Below, piece by piece: positions 44,764 through 56,979 of a DNA stretch of 64,000 nucleotides. The stretch covers positions 806,001 through 870,000 of the forward strand of contig PYIU01000010.1 in NCBI GenBank assembly GCA_003415625.1. The letters are read 5' to 3'. A program made the position numbers and the translations under genes. Each line of letters opens with the position of its first letter. Positions within the stretch are counted from its first letter, which is position 1. Below the pieces are notes generated by a model. That model did no database searches and was not told where the DNA came from. It saw nothing but the letters and a program-made list of their open reading frames with translations. This stretch comes from Aquanectria penicillioides. Lineage: Eukaryota > Ascomycota > Sordariomycetes > Hypocreales > Nectriaceae.

Positions 44764-46825
44764 ATGAACCTCAGGCCTCCGCAATATGGCTGGGAATGGT
44801 ACTGGTGGTGGGGAGATGTTGACGTAAGACGTGAGACCCGACATGTCACAGTGAGTAGACTGAACATATCTGCCTCCAACTTGATCGACCACAACTAACG
44901 AGTAACCTTTTATAAGCTCGCCGGGTACTGGACTGCTGTCTACAATCAGCTCAACGGCAATGCCCCTGATGTGCGCGTATGCTCGGTTGCATGTTTGGGG
45001 TTTCTAGCCTCGTCATACTCCCTCTTCGCCACCAGCACCATTTGGCCTGCTTTAGTTGCTGTTTACCCCCATGCCGACAAGGGATCATCTCCAAATGCTG
45101 GTGAAGTGATTGATTTGGTGACCCTTGGGGGCATTATTACTGGAATGCTCCTATTCGGGTTTCTGGCCGACCAACTTGGGCGTAAACGACTGTACGGCCT
45201 AGAATTGATCATAATTTGCTTCGCAACCATTGGAATTGTCTTTTCTTCAGAGGGATACAGGGCACCATTGAATCCAAAAGCCGCTCTTGGGCCGACTGAC
45301 AAGAGCTATAACAGTAGCATGGACGTTTTTGATAGCGTGCTTGTTTGGAGAGCTCTACTCGGTGTGGGCATTGGGGCAGGTGAGTCGGCACAAGAGACCA
45401 ATATTCACATCGATTTACTCCTTCTAACCCCAAAGACTAGAATATCCCATGTCGGCATTGATTGCTGCAGAATATGTCTCCACACAATCGCGAGGCACGA
45501 TCCTGGCCATTGTATTTCTGATGCAGTCTGTGGGGAGGCTATTTGCTTTCTTATTTACTTATGCTTTTCTTCTTTGCCAGGGAGATAGATCGGACAACCC
45601 CAGCTTTGACATGAATCTCACCATAGACAAAACATGGCGTTTTGGGGCGGGGTTTGGTGGCGTCTTCGCTGCTACAGCCATAGCGTTGCGTCTTACCATC
45701 CCCGAATCACCACGATTCCATCCCAGACTCCATCGCATCATTGCTGAAGCAGTTGAGCCACCACCCCCAACTCCTCAACCTGTCCGAGAAAATACCGATG
45801 TGGAAAGCAATGAACAAGACAATAGTACTGCGGGAAACAGCGCGCGGGGAGACTCGATCGACGACTTTTCTGAGCCTCCATCCCCACCTTGGCGCCTCGC
45901 CGCTACAAGATACTTGTTCTACAAAAAGGGGTGGCATCAACTCGCCATCATGTGTCTTTTATGGTTCCTATTAGACCTATGTTTCTACGGAATGGGACTA
46001 GATTCTCCCAGTGCCCTCAACCTGTTGTTTTTGTCAGAGAAAGCTTCCTCGAAGAACCCTACCGGGTCCTATCAGGTTGACCCAGCAAATGTCACGCAAC
46101 CCATTTATGACATATTGAAAAGTAACGCGGAACGGGCGCTAGAAGTTTCTTCCATTTCATCCTTTCTCGGGGGGGTTGGGGCCGTCTTGATCATTAATCG
46201 CGTCCCCCGTAAATCACTGCTCATTTGGCCGTCGATCATTTTGTTCGTCATCTTTTTCATCACAGGCATCATTTTCATGACAGAATATGCCAAGCCAGGC
46301 GATATGGCCGCTGTTGTGTTTTATTCCCTCGCCCAATTCTTCTTTAATCTCGGTCCTAATACCGTCACCTTTATCATGGCGGCCGAGCTGTGGCCTAGTG
46401 TCTTCCGCGGATCATTCTATGGCTTGGCTGCGACATGGGGCAAAATCGGTGCCTTAGTTATCCGACCTTGTATCCAAAAGGGAGTCCTCGACGCATCACA
46501 GGACAACAACCCTGGTTCCATGGGTGCGCTCATCATAGTCTTTGGTTTCGTCATGTTGGCCATTGCAGTCATTACTTGGAAATTCCAAGCCATCTTGGAA
46601 GATGTACAGATCCAACCGCTTGCTGAATCGAGCGGCTGGTTTCCGCGTTTGGATAATCGGGATTTAGAAAAAATTGCACCCGAGTTTCCGGCGGGATATC
46701 TTTACACCTCCAAGCATGAGACAACCCACGATATCCATCAAAATCACGAAAACCAACCCGGAATCAACATGGATGATCTTGATCCCAATACGAGTAGACC
46801 CGTTCAACATGGCATATTCACATAG
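44764..46825 (+). CDS. MFS transporter, phosphate-symporter-like (644 aa)
   Basis: Plasma-membrane major facilitator. Exons 44764-44850, 44917-45379 and 45441-46825, introns of 66 and 61 nt (both GTGAGT donors), phases 0 and 1, total 644 residues. About 12 membrane segments surround a hydrophilic central loop (near residues 285-330, Glu/Asp/Ser-rich). The loop after helix 2 reads F-L-A-D-Q-L-G-R-K-R, the MFS signature. The G-I-G-A-E-Y-P-M-S ... A-A-E-Y segment is the hallmark of the PHO84-like phosphate:H+ symporter group. Substrate is inferred; another organic or inorganic anion is possible. The tail is hydrophilic and His/Asn-rich. Confidence 0.88.
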
Positions 46826-47031
46826 CAGGTGTATTTGGTGAACCCCGTGGACCACTGTTAATTTAGTTAATTACCCAGAAGGGATAGGAATTGGTTTTCA
46901 ACTGGCTTGGCGATGAGAATGAGTGGAAGGACAGTCGCGTTCATGTGACTTAGACCCTGAGTAGGGCTAATACAATGATAATTCGTATCCTCTGAAGCTA
47001 CTGTTCTATTATCGATGTACTTATACTCTTC

Positions 47032-48164
47032 TTATTGTCCCACTAACACGCCGCGGTATCTCATCTTACCCTCCTTCAATTTCTGCATGGCTTCTGTAAT
47101 ACCAGCCTGAGTCATGGGGAACTTCTCAATCTGGGGCTTGATGTTATTCTTCGCAGCAAAGGCCAGCATCGCTTTCACGCCGAGAGGTGTCGCGACAGCT
47201 GATCCAACAATGCTGGCGGAATAAGTAATCAATGTTAGTGGCGCAATACTCATACCCTCAGTGCTGACGGTCAGAGGGTACATCTTTCCGCCATGTGACA
47301 TGAGCGGACAGTACCTAGAATGCAAGAGTTAGCTATTAATTCTTTACCTTGTGTAAGCAGGCTATCGTTATGGCCACTTACAGTTCCAAGTCGGGGAGGG
47401 TGCTAGTCGTAAAAAGGAGAAGGTCCAATCTCTCAATGCCCTCGAGGGTATCTATCCCTTTGGTGAGGTGGACCTCGCTGGCGCCAAAACCAACGGCCTC
47501 TTTCTTCTTCAACTCAGTGGTTGTGAACACTACAACCTCATATCCCATCTTGGAAGCAAATTGGATGGCCAAGTGGCCAAGCCCGCCAATGCCAACAATG
47601 CCAACACGGCCACCGGGTTTAATGCTGCTCTCGTACAACGGGTTCCAAACGCTAGCACCTGCGCACATTAGCGGGCCGGCATCTTCAGAGGTGATCTCAT
47701 CTGGGATCTTGAAAACGGCTGAGACATCCCAGGCAACAGCATTGCCGAAACAGCCCTGGTCCCAATTGCCAGTGCCAAAATACTTGCGCGTAGAGCAGCC
47801 GTTTTGGTGGCCTTAAGATGGGTTAGAGTATGAAATCTAATCAGATGCAATAGCAGGAGATTCAGTTGCTACCTGACATGCAATGCTTGCAACGGCCGCA
47901 AAACTTATGAAACCAGCCCAAGCCCACTCGATCGCCCACACGAAGCTCGGAGGTGTCGTACACGGATGAACCGGCCTCCGTGATGATTCCGACGCCTTCA
48001 TGTCCAAGGCCGAGATCAAGGTGGCGAAAGTGCTCGTCACTGCCGCAAACGCCGCAGTGGGAGATCTTAACAATAACTTCGGTAGGGCCTGGGTCACGGT
48101 GACCCTTAGCCTCAACAATCTCTCCAGTCTTAGAGCCCTTGAAGACTATGAAGTCAACGCCCAT
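47032..48164 (-). CDS. Zinc-dependent alcohol dehydrogenase (334 aa)
   Basis: Medium-chain dehydrogenase oxidising alcohols or reducing aldehydes with NAD(P)H in the cytosol. Exons 48164-47873, 47811-47382 and 47314-47032, introns of 61 and 67 nt with GTAGCA/GTAAGT donors; phases 1 and 2 fit. The catalytic zinc site is seen in H-C-G-V-C-G-S-D and G-H-E-G-V-G. The structural zinc four-Cys set C-G-R-C-K-H-C plus a later C straddles intron 1. The Rossmann loop is G-I-G-G-L-G-H near residue 175. Closest in pattern to the cinnamyl-alcohol-dehydrogenase/YahK group. Complete, no anomalies. Confidence 0.93.
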
Positions 48165-48746
48165 GATGATGATTGGTGAATGAAAAGGAAGAGGAAAGGG
48201 TACTAATCGGTTGAAGAGGTGAAGAGAGGAGCTAAAGAGAGTCGGTTGCCTACGGGCCAGGCAGTAAGCTTAACATATATAGATACAGGCTCTGCATCTT
48301 CGGGTCCTGTCGTTGAGAAGGAGACAGGGATAGAGATGATGACAATCATCAACACACCATTTCTCATCAATTTCATGGTTCATTCAAACATTCTAGCGTG
48401 ATATGAATCAACACCGCAGATCGCCTATTGGAACGTCATGATGTACTACCTATATATGGTTAGGCAACTGAAACGCCAGGGATTCGAAGTAAGATCTTGT
48501 CCCTTTTTAAATGGGGGTTGAGACAGAAGTCCCTACAGTCAACCGTACTTTTTAGCCTAGACAGGTGATTGACTAGATCAGTAACGTCATGCATGTTGTG
48601 ACAAGTGTGGTATGTGACCCAATGACAAAAGTCCTTAATCTTACCTACTTCTTACCTGCTTCTTTACCCGGCGTAAGCTACTCGAGTTGCTTGAACTGGT
48701 GAAGAATGCCCACTCTAGCGGTCTCATTGGTGCAAACAAAGGGTGG
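48165..48746. other. Spacer upstream of alcohol dehydrogenase
   Basis: 582 bp; should contain the dehydrogenase promoter. No other gene seen. Confidence 0.45.
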
Positions 48747-49132
48747 TTTGTTGGTGGAAGGGGGACACTGGCCAAAACACACAACCCACCCAGAAGGGTA
48801 TAGGGTAAGCGGATTCGGTGATGACCGAATAGCCTTTCCAAGCAGTTGCGAACAACTTGGGAGAGTGTTAGAACATCTGATCAGAAGCCCTGGAGTGCCC
48901 CTAGAAGAAAAGAAGAAAAGGAACATAAGGCGGAAAGTCATAAATAAAGGGATGTCATAAGGCGCTGCACCGGGACTTCAATAGAGTCCAAATGCAAGGA
49001 ATTCAGGATTTCAAAAATATGAATTGGTGGGAGAAAACTGCCTGTTCATTTCCTATGTCTCTGTGGTCCCTTTTATCTTCCTTGACCAACCTGATGACAG
49101 ATTGATCTACATTACCCTAGACCACCAACTCA
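48747..49132. mobile_element. Short mobile element copy B (386 bp) with 4-bp target duplication
   Basis: Inverted copy of 36942-37329 with scattered substitutions and a few indels. It is bordered by GTGG on both sides (48743-48746 and 49133-49136). The different flanking duplication shows it is a separate insertion, not part of a larger segmental duplication. Confidence 0.8.
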
Positions 49133-49136
49133 GTGG

Positions 49137-49779
49137 CAAACACAGGGTTTCATCATACAGCTTTTTCTGGTGAGAGCAGCACTCTATTCTTCTAGCTATA
49201 AGTTCCCCCTGTAGTTTTAGTTTACTGTTGAGCCAGCTTAAAATGATGTCTTTCAATCGTGAAAAATTGTATAAGTCATTCAAATTATAATTTTACAATT
49301 TACTTTAGCCAACTAATTCGGCACATGCTATATTTTAGAACCCGAGGTATCATTTCAATCCTTGGAATTTGGCGATAATGGACAGAATTCAAGATAAACA
49401 TATGGGGAAAACAAGGAAGAGGGGGTAGTTATTGCTCTTTCGCAGCACCGTAGGCTCATTGACTCTCATATTTCTCAATTATATGACTTTTTTTGAATTA
49501 TATCCATTAGTTTATCACCGACTCACCCAGGTCACACGACAGCTCCGGGCTCATTTCAAACGCGGGAAGATGAAAGTACCCCATGGTGCGGGATATGTGA
49601 AAAAAAACCGACAAAAGAATAGAATTTTTTGAAACTCTGTCAACTGCAGTATGCAACGCCATGTTATTGCTAGAGACCAAGTGAGATGAACGGCCTCGGA
49701 TGGGAGGAAAGTATCTTGGGTATTTTCCCCCAGTGGTGTCAAGAGCTGGATATCAATGCAATATGACGGACTCTTCAAA
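49137..49779. other. AT-rich spacer
   Basis: No supported gene. AT-rich compared with the gene-bearing regions. Confidence 0.4.
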
Positions 49780-50748
49780 ACTATTCCACTGCCAACAAAG
49801 CAAAAATTTCATTTCTTGCTTTCGCACATTCAACAGCCTTTACGATATTCGTCTCGGGCTTTTTGCCTCTACGGTTAAAGATTGGATTAGTCCGTGGATG
49901 AAGGCCGAGGATGAAAGTTAGTTCGCACCTCGGGACATTACCGTCGGCTATTCACACGGAAGAACTCATTGAAACTTGTTTAACAGCTCGGCCGCAATGC
50001 CACTGATCTAGTTCGACTTCTTTGGACTCGAGTGGGAAGACAGCCTTTTTGCCCCCAAGGCTCCATAGAGGGCAGAACCAGATATTGACGTCATTCGACA
50101 AACGCTGCAAGATTTGAAAACTCCCCAAACTGTCAAAATCTCATTTCTAAGCCAAGTCACTTTCAAAAAGCTTGACGCACTGATAGTGACGATAAAGCGG
50201 AGTTAGAAGATGCAAAAAGGATTTTCGACATTATGAATCGGCTTAAGCCACTTGTGGAGGTCATTGTTCCAGCCGAACAGGACTTGGAACCGTCAATTCT
50301 ATTTCATGAAGATCTATCGAAGAGCAATATTTTAGTCAATGATGCGGGGCAACTAATGGGAACTATAGACTGAGAATGAGTCACGGCATTGCCATTGTGG
50401 AAAGCATATTTCTACCCCGCACTCTCGGAAGGTCCGTCCAGAGTCTTAGAACCAGATTCTGGAAAGTATCGACGTGAATCAAACGGCGCCTTGCCCGAGC
50501 GTTACTGGGAGCACTTGTGGGAATGCGCAGCTACATTATTACGCGAAACCTTGATCAACGGAATGCGATGACTCAAACCCGGGTGGGTTGAAGTGTTTAA
50601 TACGGGTCAGGTTCAAAGAGATTTGGATGTCGAAGTCCGGAATTTCGACAATAAATTTGTTGCGCGAACTAATCTTGCATGGATTGATGACATGATTTCT
50701 GGTACCAGATGCCTAACGAGCCTTTCTGAAAGAATCGATGCGGCGTAA
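49780..50748 (+). pseudogene. Decayed aminoglycoside-phosphotransferase (APH)-like kinase gene
   Basis: From about 50180 one frame reads as a fungal APH-family kinase. The catalytic loop F-H-E-D-L-S-K-S-N-I-L keeps the H-x-D-x4-N pattern. A G-T-I-D segment follows, then two stops exactly where the family has W-E-C (reads D-stop-E-stop-V). The C-terminal signature comes next (A-L-P-L-W-K-A, R-Y-W-E-H-L-W-E), another stop, and then G-W-V-E-V-F to TAA at 50748. Upstream, G-L-F-A-S-T-V-K-D-W near 49855 matches the family's N-lobe and is followed by more stops and shifts. Non-functional. W-to-stop by G-to-A fits RIP-like decay. Confidence 0.75.
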
Positions 50749-53700
50749 TTCCATCAATTTCCGTTGGCTAATGTGTTGAATAACGACTTATCACATCTTC
50801 ATTCGTGTCTTTCTCTCAAATATCATTGCATATGAATGCATATTTTATCAAGCATTATGATGAATTGGTTGCCGTCCAAGTAGACAATTGTTCTCCAAAT
50901 TGCATCTAGATGGAATGTATTTAAAAATGCAGAATCAGAGAGTATCATAAGTACCGACGAACTTCGTCTACAACTAGTTGAAATTCGGTAAATATGCTCC
51001 AACATTTAAATGATCAACGTACTAATCAACTCGTTCCTTATCATTTTGCATAGTCCACATTCCATTAGTTGGCATTGAAGCTATCGCTACAGTCTTCTTT
51101 TGTTCCTTTTTCAAGGTCGAGACTTTAGTTTCTTTATTGAATTGTACTTGATGGTTATGGAATCGTGAATCCCGCTGGTGATCTCCAGATAGACAGTAAT
51201 AAGTATGAATGTCATTCTCCCCGAGGATGCATAGAAGATGTGTAAAATACAAGACACTTGCGCCTTGATCGTCCAATCTAATGTTCACATCATTGTGCAA
51301 CGTATGCTCTCAATCAGTAAATCTGACTATTTTATCATCTGGGGTCACATTGATGATAGACTCGAACTCTTACTGCCCTTGCCCATCTTGTAGTGCTTTT
51401 TTGGACGGGATAATGAAAATGGGAGAGGGGAAATAAAACAAGGTTAAATTGTTGAGTGAAGTAATGTGATATTGAAGAAAGAAACGTGATGAGTATGTTC
51501 GCTTTGTATCGTTCATGGCCAGGTCCTCGGAGGTGCAAACTCACGCAACCGCTGCCGTATCCCAGCGACAAATGAAACAACATGTTGGCTCTAACACATG
51601 GACCTAGGGCGTAAAACGACCCAGCTTAGAATGCAATTCGCCAAATGAACAATTTTATTATTGGTAACTAGTATCTCCAAAAGCAGAATCGTGGACAACG
51701 AGTCCAGTTTTCTGTTGGCTGCTTCCTCATCAGACGGTCATAGTGGCGTGACTGATGGGTGAATCGCACGACACAGCCCATGATATTACGACTCATTAGA
51801 TGGTCGGGCGCTTAATAATGGCTGCCACAGTCGACTCAGTTTCCCTTCGTATATTTTTATCGACGAATGAAAGACCAGCCGAAGGGCACGCATAGTGAGC
51901 GCCTGCTTCAAGCACACCAGCAGCGTTCTCTACCAATACCAGCACAACCAAGGAGCAAAGCACCTCAGCCCAGGTTCATTCCAATGTTCCTCAATACCGT
52001 TCGAACGTTGGCTTGAAATACAATCTAGCTCAGAGCGCCGGAAAGCTAAAATCGAATGCTCCACTTAGAATTCAATTCACATTGTGTTGTGTGTCCCCAA
52101 ACATAGTCGGTAATGCAGGCGCAATTGTTGGCTAGAGAGAAATACCACACACACCTGGAATTAGATACGGGCTGCGCCTCACTTGCTAGGTTGGTCAGAC
52201 TACAACACCGACGCCTACTGTGCCCTCAAATGAGATTTAGTGAAATACCTTATCGAATGGATGTCCATCCCATTGCATTCAACAGTCATTTATTGACATG
52301 GGGCTGCAGCCGCAGTGTGAGAAGTTAGGGTCATTTCATCCCAAGCTCTTATCGATGTGACTAACAATGACCGACTCCAGAAGTAAAGAAATAAAAGAGC
52401 CAAGAAAATGCTGGTTCTAGTATAAATCTTGCATGATAAATTCACCATTAGCCATTGTGTCAGCTATGACAGGAATCCAATTTAGGGCCGTCACAGATTA
52501 CAGGCTTTATTATCGTGGACCATGGGAAGGGCTCCGGGGATATGATTTCGATACATAACCCTTTTTCCTTCACAATTTACGTTTGGAGGCCGGCCGAAGT
52601 AGGTGATGTCGATAGGCGCCCTGCGCCTAGCAGCTCAGCGTCCCACCCTCAGGCTGCATTCCTGTTATAATAGGTAACTAGTTAAGAGGAATGTATAGCG
52701 ATCCATTCCGTAATTTATCGATTAGATTTGACAGGTATCACCAAGCTAAGGGTTTATGTGGTGCTCTAACCAGCCCGGAATTTGAAATATAGCCTTTGGC
52801 GGATTTCATGTGTGTAGTCTTTCTTACCACTCAACTAAGCGTCATAGCCATGCTTGTCTGGCTTCGACTTGAGAATACTCATCAAGGGAGAAAGTCTGTC
52901 AGTCTCAACACTAAGGTTGCCCAGCCAAGATTCCCCAATAGACATTTGTTTCAGTCGTTTTGAGTATGATTCGAGTTGATACATCTTCCTTTATAGAGTG
53001 GGCGGACAAAGTGACGATGCATACCTTATATTACGCATAGAGACACACAAAACACTCTTGCCTGGCTTTCTCAATGCAACCGTAAAATAAATAAAAGAGG
53101 TATTTGAATAAAGAATATGTCTCAAATTTCGACTGACTGTGTTTTAAACTAAATTTAAGTCTCAACATACTGTGAGAATACAATTTTAACAGATATAGAA
53201 AGTATCTATTCGCACTGCATTCATAAGAAATATTTTAAATATGAGGATATTTATGAAAGCTTTTTTCGACTTTCTCTCACATAAAGAGGTAACCTGACGG
53301 AGCTTTTAAATGGAAGCTTTTTGTACAAAAGTGAGGTTTCATCGTACTGTTGTCACCTTACTGTATTTGCTGGTCCAGCGATTTCGCCCTCTTCAGTATT
53401 TTTCCGACTGCTCTCTTATCCTTCGACCTTTTTCTCGTATTCGTACCAACTGAGACACTTTTTCTTTGCATATTCGATAACATGCGCCAAGGAGAAAGCA
53501 CACTTGAATTTGACAAAGCATTAGCCACCAATCATACGAGTACACGATGGATCCTGAAAAAAATAGCTTCGAGTGGAGTGTACGGATCACAATCACGATA
53601 TGCGTCATTTTTCCATGCAAGTTGTAATATTTGTTCTTTTCTACAATGAAAGATAAATATGGTAGCTAGTCTATGCGAATTTGATATTCACATTTATGGA

Positions 53701-53779
53701 TCAATGAAAGGGCATCAAGGACATGACTTTGAGTGTAATTATAAAAATGAATAGAGTCAAACTCCGCCAACTCGCGCAT
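50749..53779. other. Gene-poor, moderately AT-rich region
   Basis: 3.0 kb with only short random-looking frames. AT content rises further around 53050-53280. No LTR, tRNA or tandem repeat was recognised by eye; it may be old, unrecognisable decayed sequence. Confidence 0.45.
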
Positions 53780-55298
53780 TTAGGGCTTCTTTCCCCATAC
53801 AAAGTAGACTGGGAGATACAGATGGATCGCAGGGTCCCTAAGGTTCTTCTTGACCTTGGCCATGAACACATGCATGTCCGTTTCATTCCAACCAAGAACG
53901 CGCGAAAAGATTGCTGGGGTGTAAGAGTCAACCGCTTGGAGTTCCTGAACAGACTGGAACCTTCCAATTTCTTTGAGAGTAGGGTCTTTAGGCCAAGGTC
54001 CAATAGGGATCTAAGTAGTAGTTATTAGTGTCTAGAACATGTCCAGCTATCCATTTTGGGTCGTTGAGATGGCAGGTACTGACTGACCTTGAGAACTTTT
54101 TCTTGAACGTCAACAAATCCTGCTTTCTCGAGCTTATCCTTCCACAATGGTGCAACATCCACAGATTTCTTGAACTTGGTTGCACCCTCGCATATGTTCT
54201 TCATCCAGAGCTGGGCATCTGTAGCCAGCTCGCCAGTGCCGTCATCAGACACGAATTTGGTAAAAACGCCCTGAAGCTCAAAATAGCCTCCAGGGGCCAA
54301 GTGTTTGAATGCCTGCTCATAGAAGTGATCGGTGTCGTCGGCGATACATCCTTCTAGTTCTCGGCCATGAATATAGTCAAACGGCCTGCGATACACCCAA
54401 TCTGATTCGAAGTCGTCGACTTCAAAAACACAATTGGCGGGGACCCTGAAAGGCCATGAGTTGCTGTCCATTGAACATGTGCAGGGAATGGGGGGGTTTC
54501 TACCATTTGGGTTGAATAGGGCTCAGGTCAGTGCCGATAACTTCTGCTGATGGATGTTCGCTAGAGAATGTAGAATTAGAAATCGCCGTGAAATATTCAG
54601 CCTTCGCAAAAAGGCCGTCGGTGGTCATCTTACTCTGCGAAATCTACCGCCCAAATACCAGTACCGGTACCCAGGTCAAGAACACGCTGCGCGTTGTCGC
54701 CGATTGGCGCCAAATAGAGCTTCCCACCAAGTACAAGGGAGTAAATGTGATGGACTAGGTCCATACGCTCCTGCTCCTCGTCATCGTTTGGCTGTAACAC
54801 TGTGAGCTATTTCGTCAAACACAATGCGTCGTATCGAATAGTCCATACCACCAAATAGCTGCCCTCGCGGAAAGCGTGATAGCGCCGCCCATTCTATGTT
54901 TGGGTTAGCGTTTGTAGTGGATGGTACGATAAGACCAACTTCGTATCTGAAGTGCGTCGTCAGCATGTTTCAGCAGCGTTGAGTGTTGGGTGAGGTATGG
55001 GTGACAAACTTGTAGTTCATGATACTTGACTTCAATGAGGACAAATAGCTCTGGGATCCCTCACTAGATGAAGGGTTAATTAGGGACGGCCATAGACATC
55101 AGAGCACTTACGAGGCATGGAAGGCAGAATCAGTCTCATCCAATACATCCTATAGCAAAAAAAGCGCCATTAATCAGATCGCATCCTTGCTCACACCAGA
55201 TCGGCCTAGTCACTTACATCCACCTGGACGGGATCTTCCGCCAACGCCGTCAAGGTCTCGGAGGCCTGGGCTTGCTCTTGGGGTCTTTCTTCGGCCAT
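53780..55298 (-). CDS. LaeA-like SAM-dependent methyltransferase (341 aa, 8 exons)
   Basis: Class I S-adenosylmethionine methyltransferase of the LaeA-like family, whose founding member is a nuclear regulator of secondary metabolism; most paralogues are uncharacterised. Exons 55298-55218, 55149-55112, 55063-55006, 54893-54849, 54791-54634, 54560-54504, 54445-54088 and 54010-53780 keep phase throughout (1026 nt). Family landmarks in order: acidic N-terminus; N-G-R-R-Y-H-A-F-R-E-G-S-Y; P-N-D-D-E-E-Q-E-R; the SAM-binding V-L-D-L-G-T-G-T-G-I-W; V-I-G-T-D-L-S-P-I-Q-P; A-N-C-V-F-E-V-D-D; A-P-G-G-Y-F-E-L-Q; V-G-P/I-G-P-W-P-K-D; and W-G-K-K-P end. Intron 3 (55005-54894) is the longest and its GTCACC donor is weak. 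No mutation visible. A separate role from LaeA itself is likely. Confidence 0.9.
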
Positions 55299-56203
55299 AT
55301 TTAGTAGGGTTTGGGGAAAGATCAATGAAGAAAATCAGTTATTTGATACACAACGCCGCGGAAATGTCGGGAGCCCAATACCTTTATTTCACCCAACAAC
55401 AACCCCGCCCCCCGACCGTTTGCGTCACGCCATGGCAAACCCTGATTCGTGTCGCCGCGTCCGCGGATCCGGGCCGTGCCTAGAGCTAACAGTTTAGCTG
55501 CATGATACCCTCCGGGATACCCTACGCGAGGTGTCAATACCCGCTGTCGACCAACAGAACAGCCTCGCGTAAGTCTTTTAGAAGAATGGCTGCCAGGGTA
55601 GCGACTGGGATCCAAGCGAGCACACATGTTGTGCGGGGCCAAGCTGTGGTCTATTTCGTTTAACCTCCTTCACGTCTGACGACGCTCTCGGCAGTTTGTG
55701 GTGGCTTGTGAAACTCGCTTTGTAGCAACATGCCCCCACGCCTTAGCAAGGATATTCTGGACCGAGTGAATGGTGAGATGTTGAAATAAACTCGTCGGTA
55801 TATTTCATGCAGAATGAGGCTGAGGAACGTCATTCATGAACGGTCGCACTGATCCAGTTACAGGCTGTGATCGGTCCCCACATCAATTTAATAAGAGCTC
55901 CATTTGATGTTCTGTTTTAACGTTAATTTCGGAGCCGAAACTTCCTTGGCTTTTTCTTGCATCGCCATAAAATCAACTAGCATTGCTTCATTATCCATTC
56001 ACGAATGACTTTTCTTTCTTTTTCTTTGTTTTGTTGTTCAGAATATTAAATTTTTAATCCTCGAACTACCTCCTAAGTTAAACTATCGAGAGTTTTCGAA
56101 CACTCAAGCATGCTCGGGACTCAGGGTCAAGTGTCTAACCCGGTGCTGCCTCGATACGACGCAGTTGACAACCCATGCAGATGTTGATAACCTGACCTAG
56201 AGA
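55299..56203. other. Intergenic region
   Basis: 905 bp; methyltransferase promoter side and the 3' side of the next gene. A pyrimidine-rich run lies at about 56006-56038. No gene seen. Confidence 0.45.
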
Positions 56204-56979
56204 CTATTCCACAACAGGACTATATGTCCACTTAACCCCGTCTCGGTTGGTGGATTCATCAGCTACGTATGTGCCATTGGGTTCCAGGGTGAATATGGCC
56301 TCGGGGATCGAGCTTGCGGTGAAATCAACCTGTAGTACATTGCCAAGCTCCCTGGGATCAATGACCGTTCCCGCGTGCGATTCACCGAATGCAACGTAGA
56401 ATTTTGGCATTGGAAATATAATATTGTTTAATCCCGGCACCGCGGGAAATGTTTGGATCGGGATGACATTCCCTGACCTGGGGTCTTGGGCGCCACAGCC
56501 GATATAGATGTTGTCTATGTTTTATGAGTATAGTTTCTCGAGAAGAAGGTCCCTGGGAAACTCACTGGGTTTGGATAGCTGAACGAATTATCTGTCGTTA
56601 TAGTAAAACCCCCCGCGGCCGCGGTTGACCTTCCTGCCATGGCTGCTTCGTCCCACATTGGGTCTTCGCCATTGTGCTCAATGGTAGTCACGACAACAGA
56701 TGATCCATTAGGGCCTAATTTAACTCTCTTCGAGGCACTAGTCTCGACGTGGGCACGTCCATCGTCATTGTGTTGGCCAGTTCCCAAGACGGCAAAGTAC
56801 TCATCTGCCATTTCAAACATGACGCTGGAAGCGTCGCCCGACTGGATTTCGGGCGAACGCTGATAAACATTGAAAACAGCCAGCTCTGTAGGGATATTGG
56901 TTGGCGTCGGCGAATGCTGAAAGAGAAGAAACCGCCGGGGCGTATTAGATTGGTTCTTGATAGTGATGCTGTACAGCAT
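56204..56979 (-). CDS. Unknown beta-rich protein (about 240 aa), splice phase broken by one base
   Basis: Exon 1 (56979-56566, 138 codons) begins M-L-Y-S-I-T-I-K-N-Q-S and ends S-Y-P-N-P. Exon 2 (56514-56204) begins D-N-I-Y-I-G-C-G-A and ends T-Y-S-P-V-V-E. The two halves read as one soluble beta-rich protein without signal peptide, and the intron has a GTGAGT donor and ATAG acceptor. Exon 1 ends in phase 0, however, while exon 2 needs one base. If the donor were CAG|GTGAGT instead of the CAGTGAGT seen, all would fit, so a single G is probably missing at about 56565. I do not recognise a characterised family. Confidence 0.65.
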
